Shown here one piece after another: positions 58,101 to 64,000 of a DNA stretch of 64,000 nt. Position 1 is the first letter of the stretch. Each line of letters begins with the position of its first letter. Origin of the DNA: Oscillospiraceae bacterium (GTDB lineage Bacteria > Bacillota > Clostridia > Oscillospirales > Ruminococcaceae); NCBI GenBank assembly GCA_022800935.1, contig JAAWRH010000009.1, positions 1 through 64,000 of the forward strand. The letters are read 5' to 3'. A program made the position numbers and the translations under genes. The notes beneath the pieces were generated by a model that did not search any database, was not told where the DNA came from, and saw only the letters and a list, made by a program, of their open reading frames with translations.

Positions 58101-60773
58101 GTTAATCCGCAAAATAGTGGTTTCCCCAGCTTTGGTCTGGATGTTGCGGATTTGATCGTCCAGAATGTAATTGGTGGGGCTGCGGATTTCCTGAACCGTG
58201 TACCAATCTTCTTCCAGATTTTCAATGAGGACAGTTCCGTCCGCTCCGGTGGTAAATTCCTTGTACTCGGCGCTGTCCTTGAGGGAAACGCGAAATACCG
58301 CGCCCTCCAGCTTTTTGCCGGTCACTTCATCGATCTTTTCAATGAGAAGCTTGGGCTTCGGTTTATTCTGGAAAATGACGGTGACATTGTTCTGTACCGC
58401 GTCGGGCCGGACCATGACCGTCTGCACATTGTTTTCCGAGAGCAGGTATCCGTAGGGCGGCTGGGCCTCTACAATGGTGTAATACTGGCCCGATTCCAGC
58501 TTGGGAACAACCACCACGCCGTTTTCGTTGGTTTCAAAGTCGCCGATAAAGGCCAGGGGGTCCTCGTGGCTGCCCTTGTAGACCTTGAACACAGCCCCCT
58601 GTAAGCCCTTGTCGTTGGTGGAGTCCACCTTCTTAATGGTGAGGCCGCTCCAGGGTTCGTTTTCAAAGACAACCTCTACCGCCTCTGTATTCCCCTCAAA
58701 GACGCTGACGTTGTGGACAACATCTGTGGGAAGGTAGTACTGGGGCGGTGACTGCTCCTCCACCCGGTACTCGCCGGGGATGAGACCGGAGAATACGGTG
58801 CGCCCGTCCGCTCCGGTGGTCTGGGTGTAGCTAATATTTTGTTCGTATGGCGGGGTGTGGGCGCGAAGCAATGTGATTTTAATGATTGCTCCTGCCAGAG
58901 TTTGGCCTGTCTGGGCGTCCTTCTTGATAACAATAAGCTGCGCCCTCTTGTCGTTGGGGACATCCAGAACCTTCTGTTCTCCCCGCATAACGGTGACGTC
59001 GTAGGTGTTCTTGGCGTTCATAGAGTAGCCTGCCGGGGCGGAAAGCTCCTCCACAATTAAGGCCCCTGCCGCTGGCAGGTCGATGTGGATTTTGCCGCTG
59101 CCGTCTGTGGTTTCCGTCCAGGTCTGGGCAGAAACGTTGGGGTCGGCGTAGCGGATGCGGAAGGACGCTCCTTCCAAAGCTACCCCCTTATTTCCGGTTT
59201 CGTGTTTGTAGACTTCCAGAGAGCAGGCTTCGGGGTAGTTCACAAAGCCTACTTCTACGATGTTGATGGTATCGTTTGCGGTAACAGTAACCGTTTTTGG
59301 CTCGCTGTCTTTGACGTAGCCGGAAGGAGCTGTAACTTCGGTGACGGTAACGTCCACCGAGGTTTCTCCTTCTGGAATTGGGATGACTATGGTTTTCCCT
59401 CCATAGGGGATGTCCACTGCCTCGTTGACGTACCCCTCGCATTCTACCTTGAATACCGCTCCCCCAAGGGGAAGATTGGTGTCCCCGTCGTACTTGACGA
59501 TGGTCAGGTAACCCAGGCTGGGTTCCGGGGTTTCCGGCGCGGGGTCCTCTTTCGGAGGGATGAAATTCTGGGTAAAAGCCATGTACCCGTCTGCCGGAAT
59601 GCCTTGGGTTTCGTCGTAGGTGGCCTTCTCCTGCTGGGAGGAGGCCCAAAAGATGAGGCCGCAGCCCTCCCCGCCCTTGTGCCATTCCACAAAGGAGTCC
59701 TCATCCGGTTCGCTGGGGGAATCTACAGTCAGGGTATTTCCGCTGACGTTAAACTGGAACGGAGCGCGTGTCTGGAAGTCCTCGGCCTTGAGGGTGACGT
59801 TGGAGTTGGTGTTCTCCAGGTCGATGCTCCAGCTGCCGCCGTTGTCGGTCATCTCGTGGATGGTGGGATTCTGGGGGTCCTTGCTCATGAAGCTTGGAAT
59901 CTCCCCTAACGACTCCATCTCCGAGCGGATTTGCTCATAGTAGCCGCCCAGCCTGCCGGAGTTGGCGGCGATAACCGCGCTGTAGACGCTGCCGGAACGG
60001 GGGGACTGGTTCAGGCATATCTCCCAGATAATGGCCTGGGCCGCGTAGTATTTATCCGCGTTTCCCACAGTTGTGCAGCAGGACGCTGCCTTGGCGATCT
60101 CCTTTTTCTGGGTGTCGCTCAGGCCGTTGTAGTCCAGGCTCCCGGTGGAGACGCTGCCGTTGGTGGTGTTGAACCGGGCTGGCTCCACGCAGTACACCGC
60201 TTTCCCGTCCGATGTGAACATGGTGTATGCGTTATACGGGCTGCCGCCGTTAAAGGGGTAGGCGTGGCTCAGCCCTGTGATTTTCTGGATGTACACGGTG
60301 ATGCTTCCGGGGTTGGCCCTGGCCTTCCGCATACCGGAGGATGTTCCGGAACCGCTCCGAACCATCTCAAAGGTGAACACGTCCGGAGGGTCCAGGCCGG
60401 AGGTACCCGTTACCGGTTCATCCGGCAAGGGGGCGTCTCCTTCTTTGGGAACGGTTTCTCCCTCTGTTTCTGCCGGTGTATTTTCCGGAGTTTGTTCCGG
60501 CTGCTGGATGTCGCTTTCAGAAGGAGCTTTTTCAAAATCGGAACTGTTTTTGTCTGAATTTTCTTCTCCGAAAGTATCTTCCCATGTGAGGGAATCTTCC
60601 TCATTGTCCCACAGGGGAGGGGCTTCCTCCGGCGTGTCGAATAGGTTTCCCTCTTCATATCCCGACAGGTCTTCCAAACTGCCGAAATCCTCAAAGGCGT
60701 ATACAGGCATAGCGGAGCTGGCCAGCATAACCGCCGCCATGAGGAGCGAGAGTATTCTTGATAGCTTCTTCAT
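52140..60773 (-). CDS. Giant Cna-B/SpaA repeat surface adhesin with thioester domain
   Basis: A 2,877-residue secreted protein. Signal peptide 1-26, an acidic linker to about 150, and a thioester domain with C195 (AVYCVEP) and Q246 (YYAAQAIIWE), which can bind host amines covalently. Then 25 repeats of about 90 residues (about 417-2690). Most have the isopeptide set: Lys in the first strand (IxKxD), Glu in KETKAPxGY and Asn in the last strand (EIPN). A C-terminal domain ends in GKLPNTGMNE. The LPNTG sortase motif is present but no membrane span or basic tail follows it. Repeats 16-19 and 20-23 form a duplicated four-repeat unit of about 1,077 bases. A sortase is encoded three genes upstream. 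Confidence 0.92.
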   Translation of the reverse strand: MKKLSRILSLLMAAVMLASSAMPVYAFEDFGSLEDLSGYEEGNLFDTPEEAPPLWDNEEDSLTWEDTFGEENSDKNSSDFEKAPSESDIQQPEQTPENTPAETEGETVPKEGDAPLPDEPVTGTSGLDPPDVFTFEMVRSGSGTSSGMRKARANPGSITVYIQKITGLSHAYPFNGGSPYNAYTMFTSDGKAVYCVEPARFNTTNGSVSTGSLDYNGLSDTQKKEIAKAASCCTTVGNADKYYAAQAIIWEICLNQSPRSGSVYSAVIAANSGRLGGYYEQIRSEMESLGEIPSFMSKDPQNPTIHEMTDNGGSWSIDLENTNSNVTLKAEDFQTRAPFQFNVSGNTLTVDSPSEPDEDSFVEWHKGGEGCGLIFWASSQQEKATYDETQGIPADGYMAFTQNFIPPKEDPAPETPEPSLGYLTIVKYDGDTNLPLGGAVFKVECEGYVNEAVDIPYGGKTIVIPIPEGETSVDVTVTEVTAPSGYVKDSEPKTVTVTANDTINIVEVGFVNYPEACSLEVYKHETGNKGVALEGASFRIRYADPNVSAQTWTETTDGSGKIHIDLPAAGALIVEELSAPAGYSMNAKNTYDVTVMRGEQKVLDVPNDKRAQLIVIKKDAQTGQTLAGAIIKITLLRAHTPPYEQNISYTQTTGADGRTVFSGLIPGEYRVEEQSPPQYYLPTDVVHNVSVFEGNTEAVEVVFENEPWSGLTIKKVDSTNDKGLQGAVFKVYKGSHEDPLAFIGDFETNENGVVVVPKLESGQYYTIVEAQPPYGYLLSENNVQTVMVRPDAVQNNVTVIFQNKPKPKLLIEKIDEVTGKKLEGAVFRVSLKDSAEYKEFTTGADGTVLIENLEEDWYTVQEIRSPTNYILDDQIRNIQTKAGETTILRINNHRKPNLTIRKVDEQTGNGIAGVTLRITKEGAKEYQDVTTGADGVFVLEHADPGWYIVTEQRTPETHILDQTPHYIEVKADQDTEIVIKNKAKPSLRILKTDSVTKQPMQGVTFEVSVKQGKTLGEYRTDAGGEIFLPNIEPQLYVIREIRTLDGYLIDTQQKEALVEWGKTTEVAFTNTPKNPLLIYKVDFHTGEPLAGATFLVEKVNGEHVGEYITGRNGYATVTGIEPGFYLVKEVKPPLNYILDETPKTVELKYDSPAIVQFEDKAMSGLHIKKIDSLTKEPMEGVSFRVSEKAGRTIGEFKTDAQGSILVDNLQPGWYTVREIDTLEGYILDELPRDVEFVWGQLTTLEFTNDRKAQLQVKKVDTDTGEPLAGAKFRLETVGGEFLGEYSTDRTGFFTVDNLNVDYVVVREIKEPDGYLLNNVPYTVRIEANKPAILEVSNKRLSPIQIRKVDAETGAPLAGAHFRVTQANGEYVGDFSTGTDGFLNIPELQPGFYIVSETQAPAGYLLDQTPQTIEVKANIPALVEFTNKRLPGLQVRKIDGTTKQPLGGAKFRVEKGDGRQVGDFVTNSAGFFVLSDLEAGAYTVYETEAPAGYILDKSPQTAVLKPNDTTTLEFADKPLAGLQIKKVDAVTGQPMKGVEFRIAKLNNEAVGTYVTDGAGLIFVPDLKEGWYVVTETRTLEGYMPDSAPRNVKVLSDKLNVVEYKNYPYPHLQIEKIDAETRQPLEGVRFKVSDRMGRELGSYTTNKQGQIHLTGMEQGIYFVQETETLDGYVLDKSVHEVNLLWGKTTRLEIPNTPLGRLRIRKIDSETRQPLAGAEFHLFNSKGELVGEYVTDALGIIHLPKELEEGRYTLKEVKAPDGYVLNDAPRNIEIKADETLELEIPNTSLGTLRIKKIDSETKEPLYGAEFHLYDSKGNLLGEYSTDNNGIIELTRKLTAGKYLLKETKTPDGYVRDEMSKTIEIKEGETLNVEIPNIPLSTLRIRKIDSKTQKPLIGALFRLYNQTGKLLGEYTTDDRGIVEFPRQLAAGKYVLKEIQAPEGYVLDDVSKTIELEAGKTLELEVPNVPLSSLRIRKVDSGTKEPLPGAVFRLFDSKNKPVGDYTTDELGVVEITQKLTVGRYQLKEITAPAGYSLLSKPLTIEIPEGETLEIEVPNTPLGTLQIRKIDQETKAPLSGAVFQLFDGKKNPLGSYTTDSSGLIEIPRTLAAGKYWLKETKAPAGYALDAEPKAVEIRDGETIIVEFANIPLCGLKIRKVDSETKAPLYGAEFHLYNENGTLLGEYTTDDNGQFELSRKLTTGMYILKETKAPEGYVLNSHPQKIELKAGETLELEVPNVPLNTLRIRKIDSKTQQPLMGAVFRLYQGGKLFGEYTTDDRGIIELPRQLAAGKYTLKEIQAPEGYVLNSDPRTIELEPGKTVELEIPNVPLSGLKIKKIDSETREALTGAVFRLSDSRDKVIGDYTTNEFGIIEISRQLLAGKYILRELTAPEGYALLGKPLEIEIPEGDTLELEIPNTPLGTLKVQKVDRETKKPLSGAVFQLYDEKGNPLGSSTTNAAGEITIARKLAAGKYWLKETKAPTGYTLDSTPKAIEIKDGETTRVEITNIPLCTLKIQKVDSETGEPLKDAGFLLYDAKKNLLGEFTTDKDGKIELYRKLTAGKYTLKEIKAPDGYVLPEEPLEIELKSGETLELEIPNKPMRGKIQITKKAANDNPITKAKAGALLEGARFEIYNDKLELVDTITTDEKGVAISKELPMGTYGIQEVKAPEYYLLDGKVFYAELKLDGDLVRFEVQNQSVDVDVTIEKRGNVEVMAGDIMAYDFSEIRNASNVSLNEFYWHDQLPTDAVRLGQIVTGTWSERLTYSVAYRTNQRSRYRTLASNLSSKTAHTLDCGRETLNLAANEYVTDIRFEFGIVEPGFHEETKPVFYVTTLADLEDGYRIINRTDVGGKVGEEWIVAKDTWVTVVWGRPKGKLPNTGMNE

Positions 60774-60892
60774 TTTACGCTTCCCTTCTCTGCGTTAGGC
60801 AGATGTTCTTCTGTGCGGCTTACCTGCAGCAGGCACATGACGCCTGCCCCAAACAGCCCTCCAGTAAAGAGTCCCATTGCAAATAACAGCAT
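60770..60892 (-). CDS. DUF3789-like small membrane protein
   Basis: A 40-residue protein with one membrane span (MLLFAMGLFTGGLFGAGVMC) and a short charged tail. The pattern fits the DUF3789 proteins of Firmicute ICEs. AGGAAG precedes it. It overlaps the adhesin start as ATGA, so the two are coupled. Confidence 0.7.
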   Translation of the reverse strand: MLLFAMGLFTGGLFGAGVMCLLQVSRTEEHLPNAEKGSVK

Positions 60893-60929
60893 CTCAAATC
60901 TTCCTTTCGTTTTTGGTTTTTATATGCAA

Positions 60930-60962
60930 AAAGGGCAGCCACAATTTCTTGTGGCTGCCCTT
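60930..60962 (-). terminator. Terminator after the CAP gene
   Basis: AAGGGCAGCCACAA pairs with TTGTGGCTGCCCTT around a 4-base loop, followed on the minus strand by a T run. It separates the CAP/sortase operon from the adhesin operon. Confidence 0.9.
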
Positions 60963-60996
60963 GGATTGGTTATATGGGTTTTATTTTGTTTGTTGG

Positions 60997-61710
60997 CTAT
61001 TTGGCGAATAACTCCAGTACTGCAATTCCCGTACCTGCCGGGGTTTCTCCCCAGGACACTCCGATCCCCACATATTTGTGGCCGGGGTTGAGCAGGTTCT
61101 CCCGGTGGGATTTGCCCGCAAGGAACCCGTTGACAATGGCCTCCGGGCTTTGGGCGGTTGACATGATAATCTCCCCGGTACAGGTCAGGTCAGTGTCATA
61201 CTCCTTGAAGATGGTGTCCGCTGTGCTCCCGTCCGGGCGGATGTGGGTCATCTTCCCCTTGTTCTCATCCTTCCGGGCCTGGGCCATCTCGCTTAGGGTT
61301 GGGTTCAGCTCCAGAGGCGGCGCTCCCGCTTCCACCCTCGCCTCGTTGGTCAGGCGGAGGACTTCCTCCGCGAAGCTTTCCAGCGTGTAGGGGAACTCCT
61401 CCGTATCCTGCGGGATTTGACCTGTGATGTTCTTACCTTCGTTCTGTACCTCTGGTGAAGTCTGGACTGCGGTTTCTTTTTTCTTCACCACAACCCGTAT
61501 CTTCTTTTTGGGCTGTGCCGAAATTTGAAACTGTGGAGCGCTTTCTTCCCTCTGCTGCTCTGGCCTTGGAGCCGGGGGAGGGCTGTTTTTCTGGGATTCT
61601 CCCACGTACACCGCCTCTATGCTGAAAATTTCCTCCGCCGCGTAAACCGGGGCTGCTGTACCCACTGCCAACAACGCCGCTAATAGGATCGCCATTCCTT
61701 TTTGTTTCAT
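60997..61710 (-). CDS. Secreted CAP (SCP/PR-1) domain protein
   Basis: A 237-residue secreted protein. Signal peptide 1-25, a Pro/Gln/Lys-rich linker to about 105, then a CAP domain with EVLRLTNEARVEAGAPPL, MTHIRPDGS, a GEI segment and GFLAGKSHRENLL. The set is typical of the YkwD-like bacterial group. Its role in the ICE is not known; surface or wall interaction is likely. It lies 48 bases after the sortase gene. Confidence 0.86.
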   Translation of the reverse strand: MKQKGMAILLAALLAVGTAAPVYAAEEIFSIEAVYVGESQKNSPPPAPRPEQQREESAPQFQISAQPKKKIRVVVKKKETAVQTSPEVQNEGKNITGQIPQDTEEFPYTLESFAEEVLRLTNEARVEAGAPPLELNPTLSEMAQARKDENKGKMTHIRPDGSTADTIFKEYDTDLTCTGEIIMSTAQSPEAIVNGFLAGKSHRENLLNPGHKYVGIGVSWGETPAGTGIAVLELFAK

Positions 61711-61758
61711 GGGATCGCCTCCTTCTGCCTATACAATACCAGCAAAGGGGAGGGAAAG

Positions 61759-62514
61759 CTATTCACCAACTCCAACAAAATTTTCCTCTGAAGCTTGTAC
61801 CATGAGACGGCTGTTTGGTTTTCCGGTGATACAGGTGATGAGGGTGATTTTATTGCCGTCCGCCGCGCTGGGGGACAGGAAGCTCCAGTCCTCATCGGAT
61901 ATCTCCTGAACTTTTTCCACCCGGTACTGCCGTTCCCCCAGGGAGCTCTTATAGGAGATGGAATCCCCCTGTTCCAGCAGATGAATATCCCGAAAATAGG
62001 CGACAGCTCCCGTCGGAGCTTCGTTGTGGGAGGCCAGTCCGATGTTGCCCTCCCAGGCGGAGGTGGCGGAAATGTGGGCGATTCCCTTGGTCATGGATTC
62101 CGGTTCTTTCCCTTCTTCCGCCTCGTATACTGGCGCGGAAAGTTTCAGCTTGGGAATGGTAAGCGTTCCAATAGAGCCGTCCGCGATGGTCACGTCCTCC
62201 GGCAGGGTGTAGCTGTCGGTTGACAGGGGAGTGGGTTCGCTCCAAACCTGTTCCGGGTCGGATACATAGGTGGAATCTGACGGCTTATCTGAATCCGATT
62301 CCTTCGCCGAGGGCTGAATCACCACCACCCCGTCTTTGGCGGAGTAGGTCGGATTGACCTCCAGGTTGAAGGTCACCTCATCCTCCAGAAGCGGCTCCGC
62401 CATTGTCCTGACCGGCTCCGCCTCCGGCCATGTCCGCCACACCGCAAAAATAACAGCTACTATGACCGGGATCAGCCACAGCAGCCATTTGGCGTTTTTC
62501 CAGTTTTCCTTCAT
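61759..62514 (-). CDS. Sortase family transpeptidase
   Basis: A 251-residue membrane-anchored enzyme. One N-terminal span (about 9-25), a linker, then a sortase barrel: GTLTIPKLKLSAPVYE, then IGLASHNE with the catalytic His, and LITCITGKPNSRLMV with the catalytic Cys and Arg. It is probably the enzyme for the LPNTG adhesin encoded downstream. It overlaps the 62511 gene by four bases. Confidence 0.88.
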   Translation of the reverse strand: MKENWKNAKWLLWLIPVIVAVIFAVWRTWPEAEPVRTMAEPLLEDEVTFNLEVNPTYSAKDGVVVIQPSAKESDSDKPSDSTYVSDPEQVWSEPTPLSTDSYTLPEDVTIADGSIGTLTIPKLKLSAPVYEAEEGKEPESMTKGIAHISATSAWEGNIGLASHNEAPTGAVAYFRDIHLLEQGDSISYKSSLGERQYRVEKVQEISDEDWSFLSPSAADGNKITLITCITGKPNSRLMVQASEENFVGVGE

Positions 62515-63575
62515 TCCGCGTCCCCCAGTCCCCGATCCATTTCATCCAGCAGTTCCGGACGCTGCATTTTAGGACGGTTGGCATAGGGGTTATTTTCCCG
62601 ACCCTGGCTCCTGCTTTTCAGGAACCTCACCAGGAAAAAGCCGCCTACTGCCGTTCCACCCACAAGAGCGATAACCAAAACGGCTGTGAGGATGGGCCGC
62701 CAATCGAATTCCAAGGATTCCGGGAGGATGGCGGGGACCTTGACTTCTTCATATATAATGGAGTAAATTACGTCCCCTTGGGTTGTCCGGCTGACCTCTC
62801 CTGTATAGGAGGCCGTCACCAGATAGCCGTCTTCTTTGCTTCCCCAGGCGGTCCCGCTGTACTCGGCTGTCGCCTTGAACAGGGAGGGAACACTGCTGTT
62901 GTCCGCTGCGCTGGCCATTGGCGTCCAGCTCACGTTGGTCAGCTTTAACACCGCCCCATTTTTCTCCGTTGTTTTGGGGACATAGTAGGGGTCGTTGCGC
63001 TCCAGGCCCAGGTACTCCCTTGTATCCTTTAAGGTATACGAATAATTGGAGGAGTCCGTCACCTTGGCCCGGACAGAACCCTCGTCCAGCAGCAGAGTCC
63101 CGGAAAAGCCGTTTTCCCGGTACTCCAGGCTGGGTTTCAGCAGGGAAAGGATTTCCTCCCGGTCGTTGGTGTCCGTCTCCAGCGTCAATTTTTGGGAGAT
63201 AGTTTTCTGCTCCCGGCTTCCTTCCAGCTCCCGGCGCAGGACGTCTGAAACCTCATACTGGATTCCCCGCCTGGTCAGCCCCTTCTCAACGAGAACCTGG
63301 GGGCTTGTACCCTCCGGCACAACGAAGGTTTTGACCAGCAGTTTAATGCCGTCCTCCTCTGTTGTTTGTATTTCAACCGGGTAGTAGCTTCCATAGGCAA
63401 GCTGGCCTTTCGCTTCATCTGTACCGCCCTCCCTTGGCGTGATATCTGTTATGGAGATGCTTGTCCCGGAGCCGGTTTCCTCAATGACCGTCTCTGGGGC
63501 TTCGGCGGCGTACACCGCCGTCGATGCGGTTAAAACCAAAATGCAGGCGGCAAGCGCCGCAATCCTTCTACTCAT
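62511..63575 (-). CDS. Hypothetical secreted, membrane-anchored protein
   Basis: A 354-residue protein. Signal peptide 1-23, an extracellular beta-rich part (about 30-290) and one membrane span (about 295-318), then a short cytoplasmic tail with RPELLDEMDRGLGD. No family is recognised with confidence. It overlaps the sortase start and the AbrB-like stop, so it belongs to the surface operon. Confidence 0.65.
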   Translation of the reverse strand: MSRRIAALAACILVLTASTAVYAAEAPETVIEETGSGTSISITDITPREGGTDEAKGQLAYGSYYPVEIQTTEEDGIKLLVKTFVVPEGTSPQVLVEKGLTRRGIQYEVSDVLRRELEGSREQKTISQKLTLETDTNDREEILSLLKPSLEYRENGFSGTLLLDEGSVRAKVTDSSNYSYTLKDTREYLGLERNDPYYVPKTTEKNGAVLKLTNVSWTPMASAADNSSVPSLFKATAEYSGTAWGSKEDGYLVTASYTGEVSRTTQGDVIYSIIYEEVKVPAILPESLEFDWRPILTAVLVIALVGGTAVGGFFLVRFLKSRSQGRENNPYANRPKMQRPELLDEMDRGLGDAE

Positions 63576-63852
63576 TTTTCCATTCCTCTTTTCTCATTTT
63601 TTCCAGAAGCAGGGCGGCAAGCTCCACCCGCTTCTCCCTGGGCATGGCCGCTGCTGCCGCATGGACATATGCCTCCACCGCCTCCGGAGATTCATCTCCC
63701 ATTTCTATGAGGTGTACCTTCTGGAGGAAGAGGCCGCCGTCCTGTTCGGTAAGCTTCACAAAGTCCCCGCATTCCAGCTCCAGCCTCTCCCTTATCTCCT
63801 TGGGCAGGTACACCCGCCCCTTGGCGTCGATGAGCTTATATGTTCCCTTCAC
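63568..63852 (-). CDS. AbrB/SpoVT-type DNA-binding protein
   Basis: A 94-residue protein. LIDAKGRVYLPKEIRERLELECGDFVKL is a swapped-hairpin AbrB domain. The rest is helical. It starts at GTG behind GGGGAG inside the end of the previous gene. It probably regulates this surface or transfer operon. Confidence 0.85.
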   Translation of the reverse strand: MKGTYKLIDAKGRVYLPKEIRERLELECGDFVKLTEQDGGLFLQKVHLIEMGDESPEAVEAYVHAAAAAMPREKRVELAALLLEKMRKEEWKNE

Positions 63853-64000
63853 AGTCGATCTCCCCCTTCGCTATGGCCTCCCGGATGGTCTGGGGGGAGA
63901 TCCCCAGGGAACAGAACAGCCTGACCGCGTCCTCCGGCAGGCAGCAAAGGGCTTTGTCTTCCCTCGCGTCCTCCCAGTTTTCCTCCAGAATTCTCTGTTC
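63836..64000 (-). CDS. Hypothetical protein, C-terminal part
   Basis: Only the last 54 residues are in the window, ending in FCSLGISPQTIREAIAKGEIDCEGNI. Helical, with an HTH-like look. It overlaps the AbrB-type gene by 17 bases. The start is outside and no family can be given. Confidence 0.5.
   Translation of the reverse strand, partial: EQRILEENWEDAREDKALCCLPEDAVRLFCSLGISPQTIREAIAKGEIDCEGNI

Overview
The window reads as a gut-type Firmicute, probably Clostridia (Lachnospiraceae or Oscillospiraceae). The reasons are near-universal AGGAGG-type ribosome binding sites, a sortase with a Cna-B surface protein, a large serine recombinase, and a Gram-positive type IV secretion set. The exact species cannot be read from the sequence. 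Almost every gene lies on the minus strand, so transcription runs from high to low coordinates. The main object is an integrative conjugative element (ICE) from beyond 64 kb down to a truncated tRNA-Ala at about 4.9 kb.

Layout along the minus strand: (1) 64.0-60.8 kb holds an AbrB regulator, a secreted membrane protein, a sortase, a CAP protein and DUF3789. (2) 60.8-52.1 kb is one giant adhesin with 25 Cna-B/SpaA-type repeats. (3) 52.0-38.1 kb holds the transfer apparatus: YubB-like and YodL proteins, pilin-like, VirB6-like, replisome organizer, RHH, PrgI/VirB3, VirB4, M23 hydrolase. It continues with DUF3846, DUF6103, an amidoligase/cyclotransferase pair, an oriT-like region, an RHH mobilization protein and a MobP-type relaxase. 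(4) 34.4-31.7 kb holds a Toprim protein and the VirD4 coupling protein. (5) 31.4-13.1 kb is an AT-richer cargo island: a BlaR1/BlaI-type pair, then ten tightly packed genes (aminotransferase, three P-loop nucleotide-kinase-like proteins, glycosyltransferase, ATP-grasp, NDK-like protein, UDP-sugar pyrophosphorylase-like, nucleotidyltransferase, radical SAM), then a three-gene ABC exporter, a second nucleotidyltransferase and a CYTH enzyme. (6) 13.1-5.1 kb holds an IS3-type insertion, an XRE repressor, two sigma-like factors, an HTH protein, an Rpn nuclease, a TnpW-like peptide and the serine recombinase, ending at a tRNA-Ala fragment that looks like an attachment junction. (7) 4.7-1 kb carries genes of a second, related mobile element (DUF4314, ArdA-like, Dam methylase).

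Three group II introns interrupt three mobility genes: the Dam methylase, VirB4 and the relaxase. For all three, the EBS1-IBS1 pairing can be read directly, which fixes the insertion points. The VirB4 and relaxase reading frames are restored exactly by removing the introns, so these genes probably work through splicing.

The strongest candidate for an undescribed system is the cargo island. Its enzymes are nearly all nucleotide- or phosphate-handling proteins joined by an amino-acid ligase-like ATP-grasp, an aminotransferase, a glycosyltransferase, a radical SAM enzyme and an exporter. This suggests a pathway for a nucleotide- or sugar-linked amino-acid metabolite; the product is not known. 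Other unusual signals are a shared acidic C-terminal tail on unrelated ICE proteins, apparent ATT start codons behind strong ribosome binding sites, and a 34-bp periodic repeat array inside the IS element.
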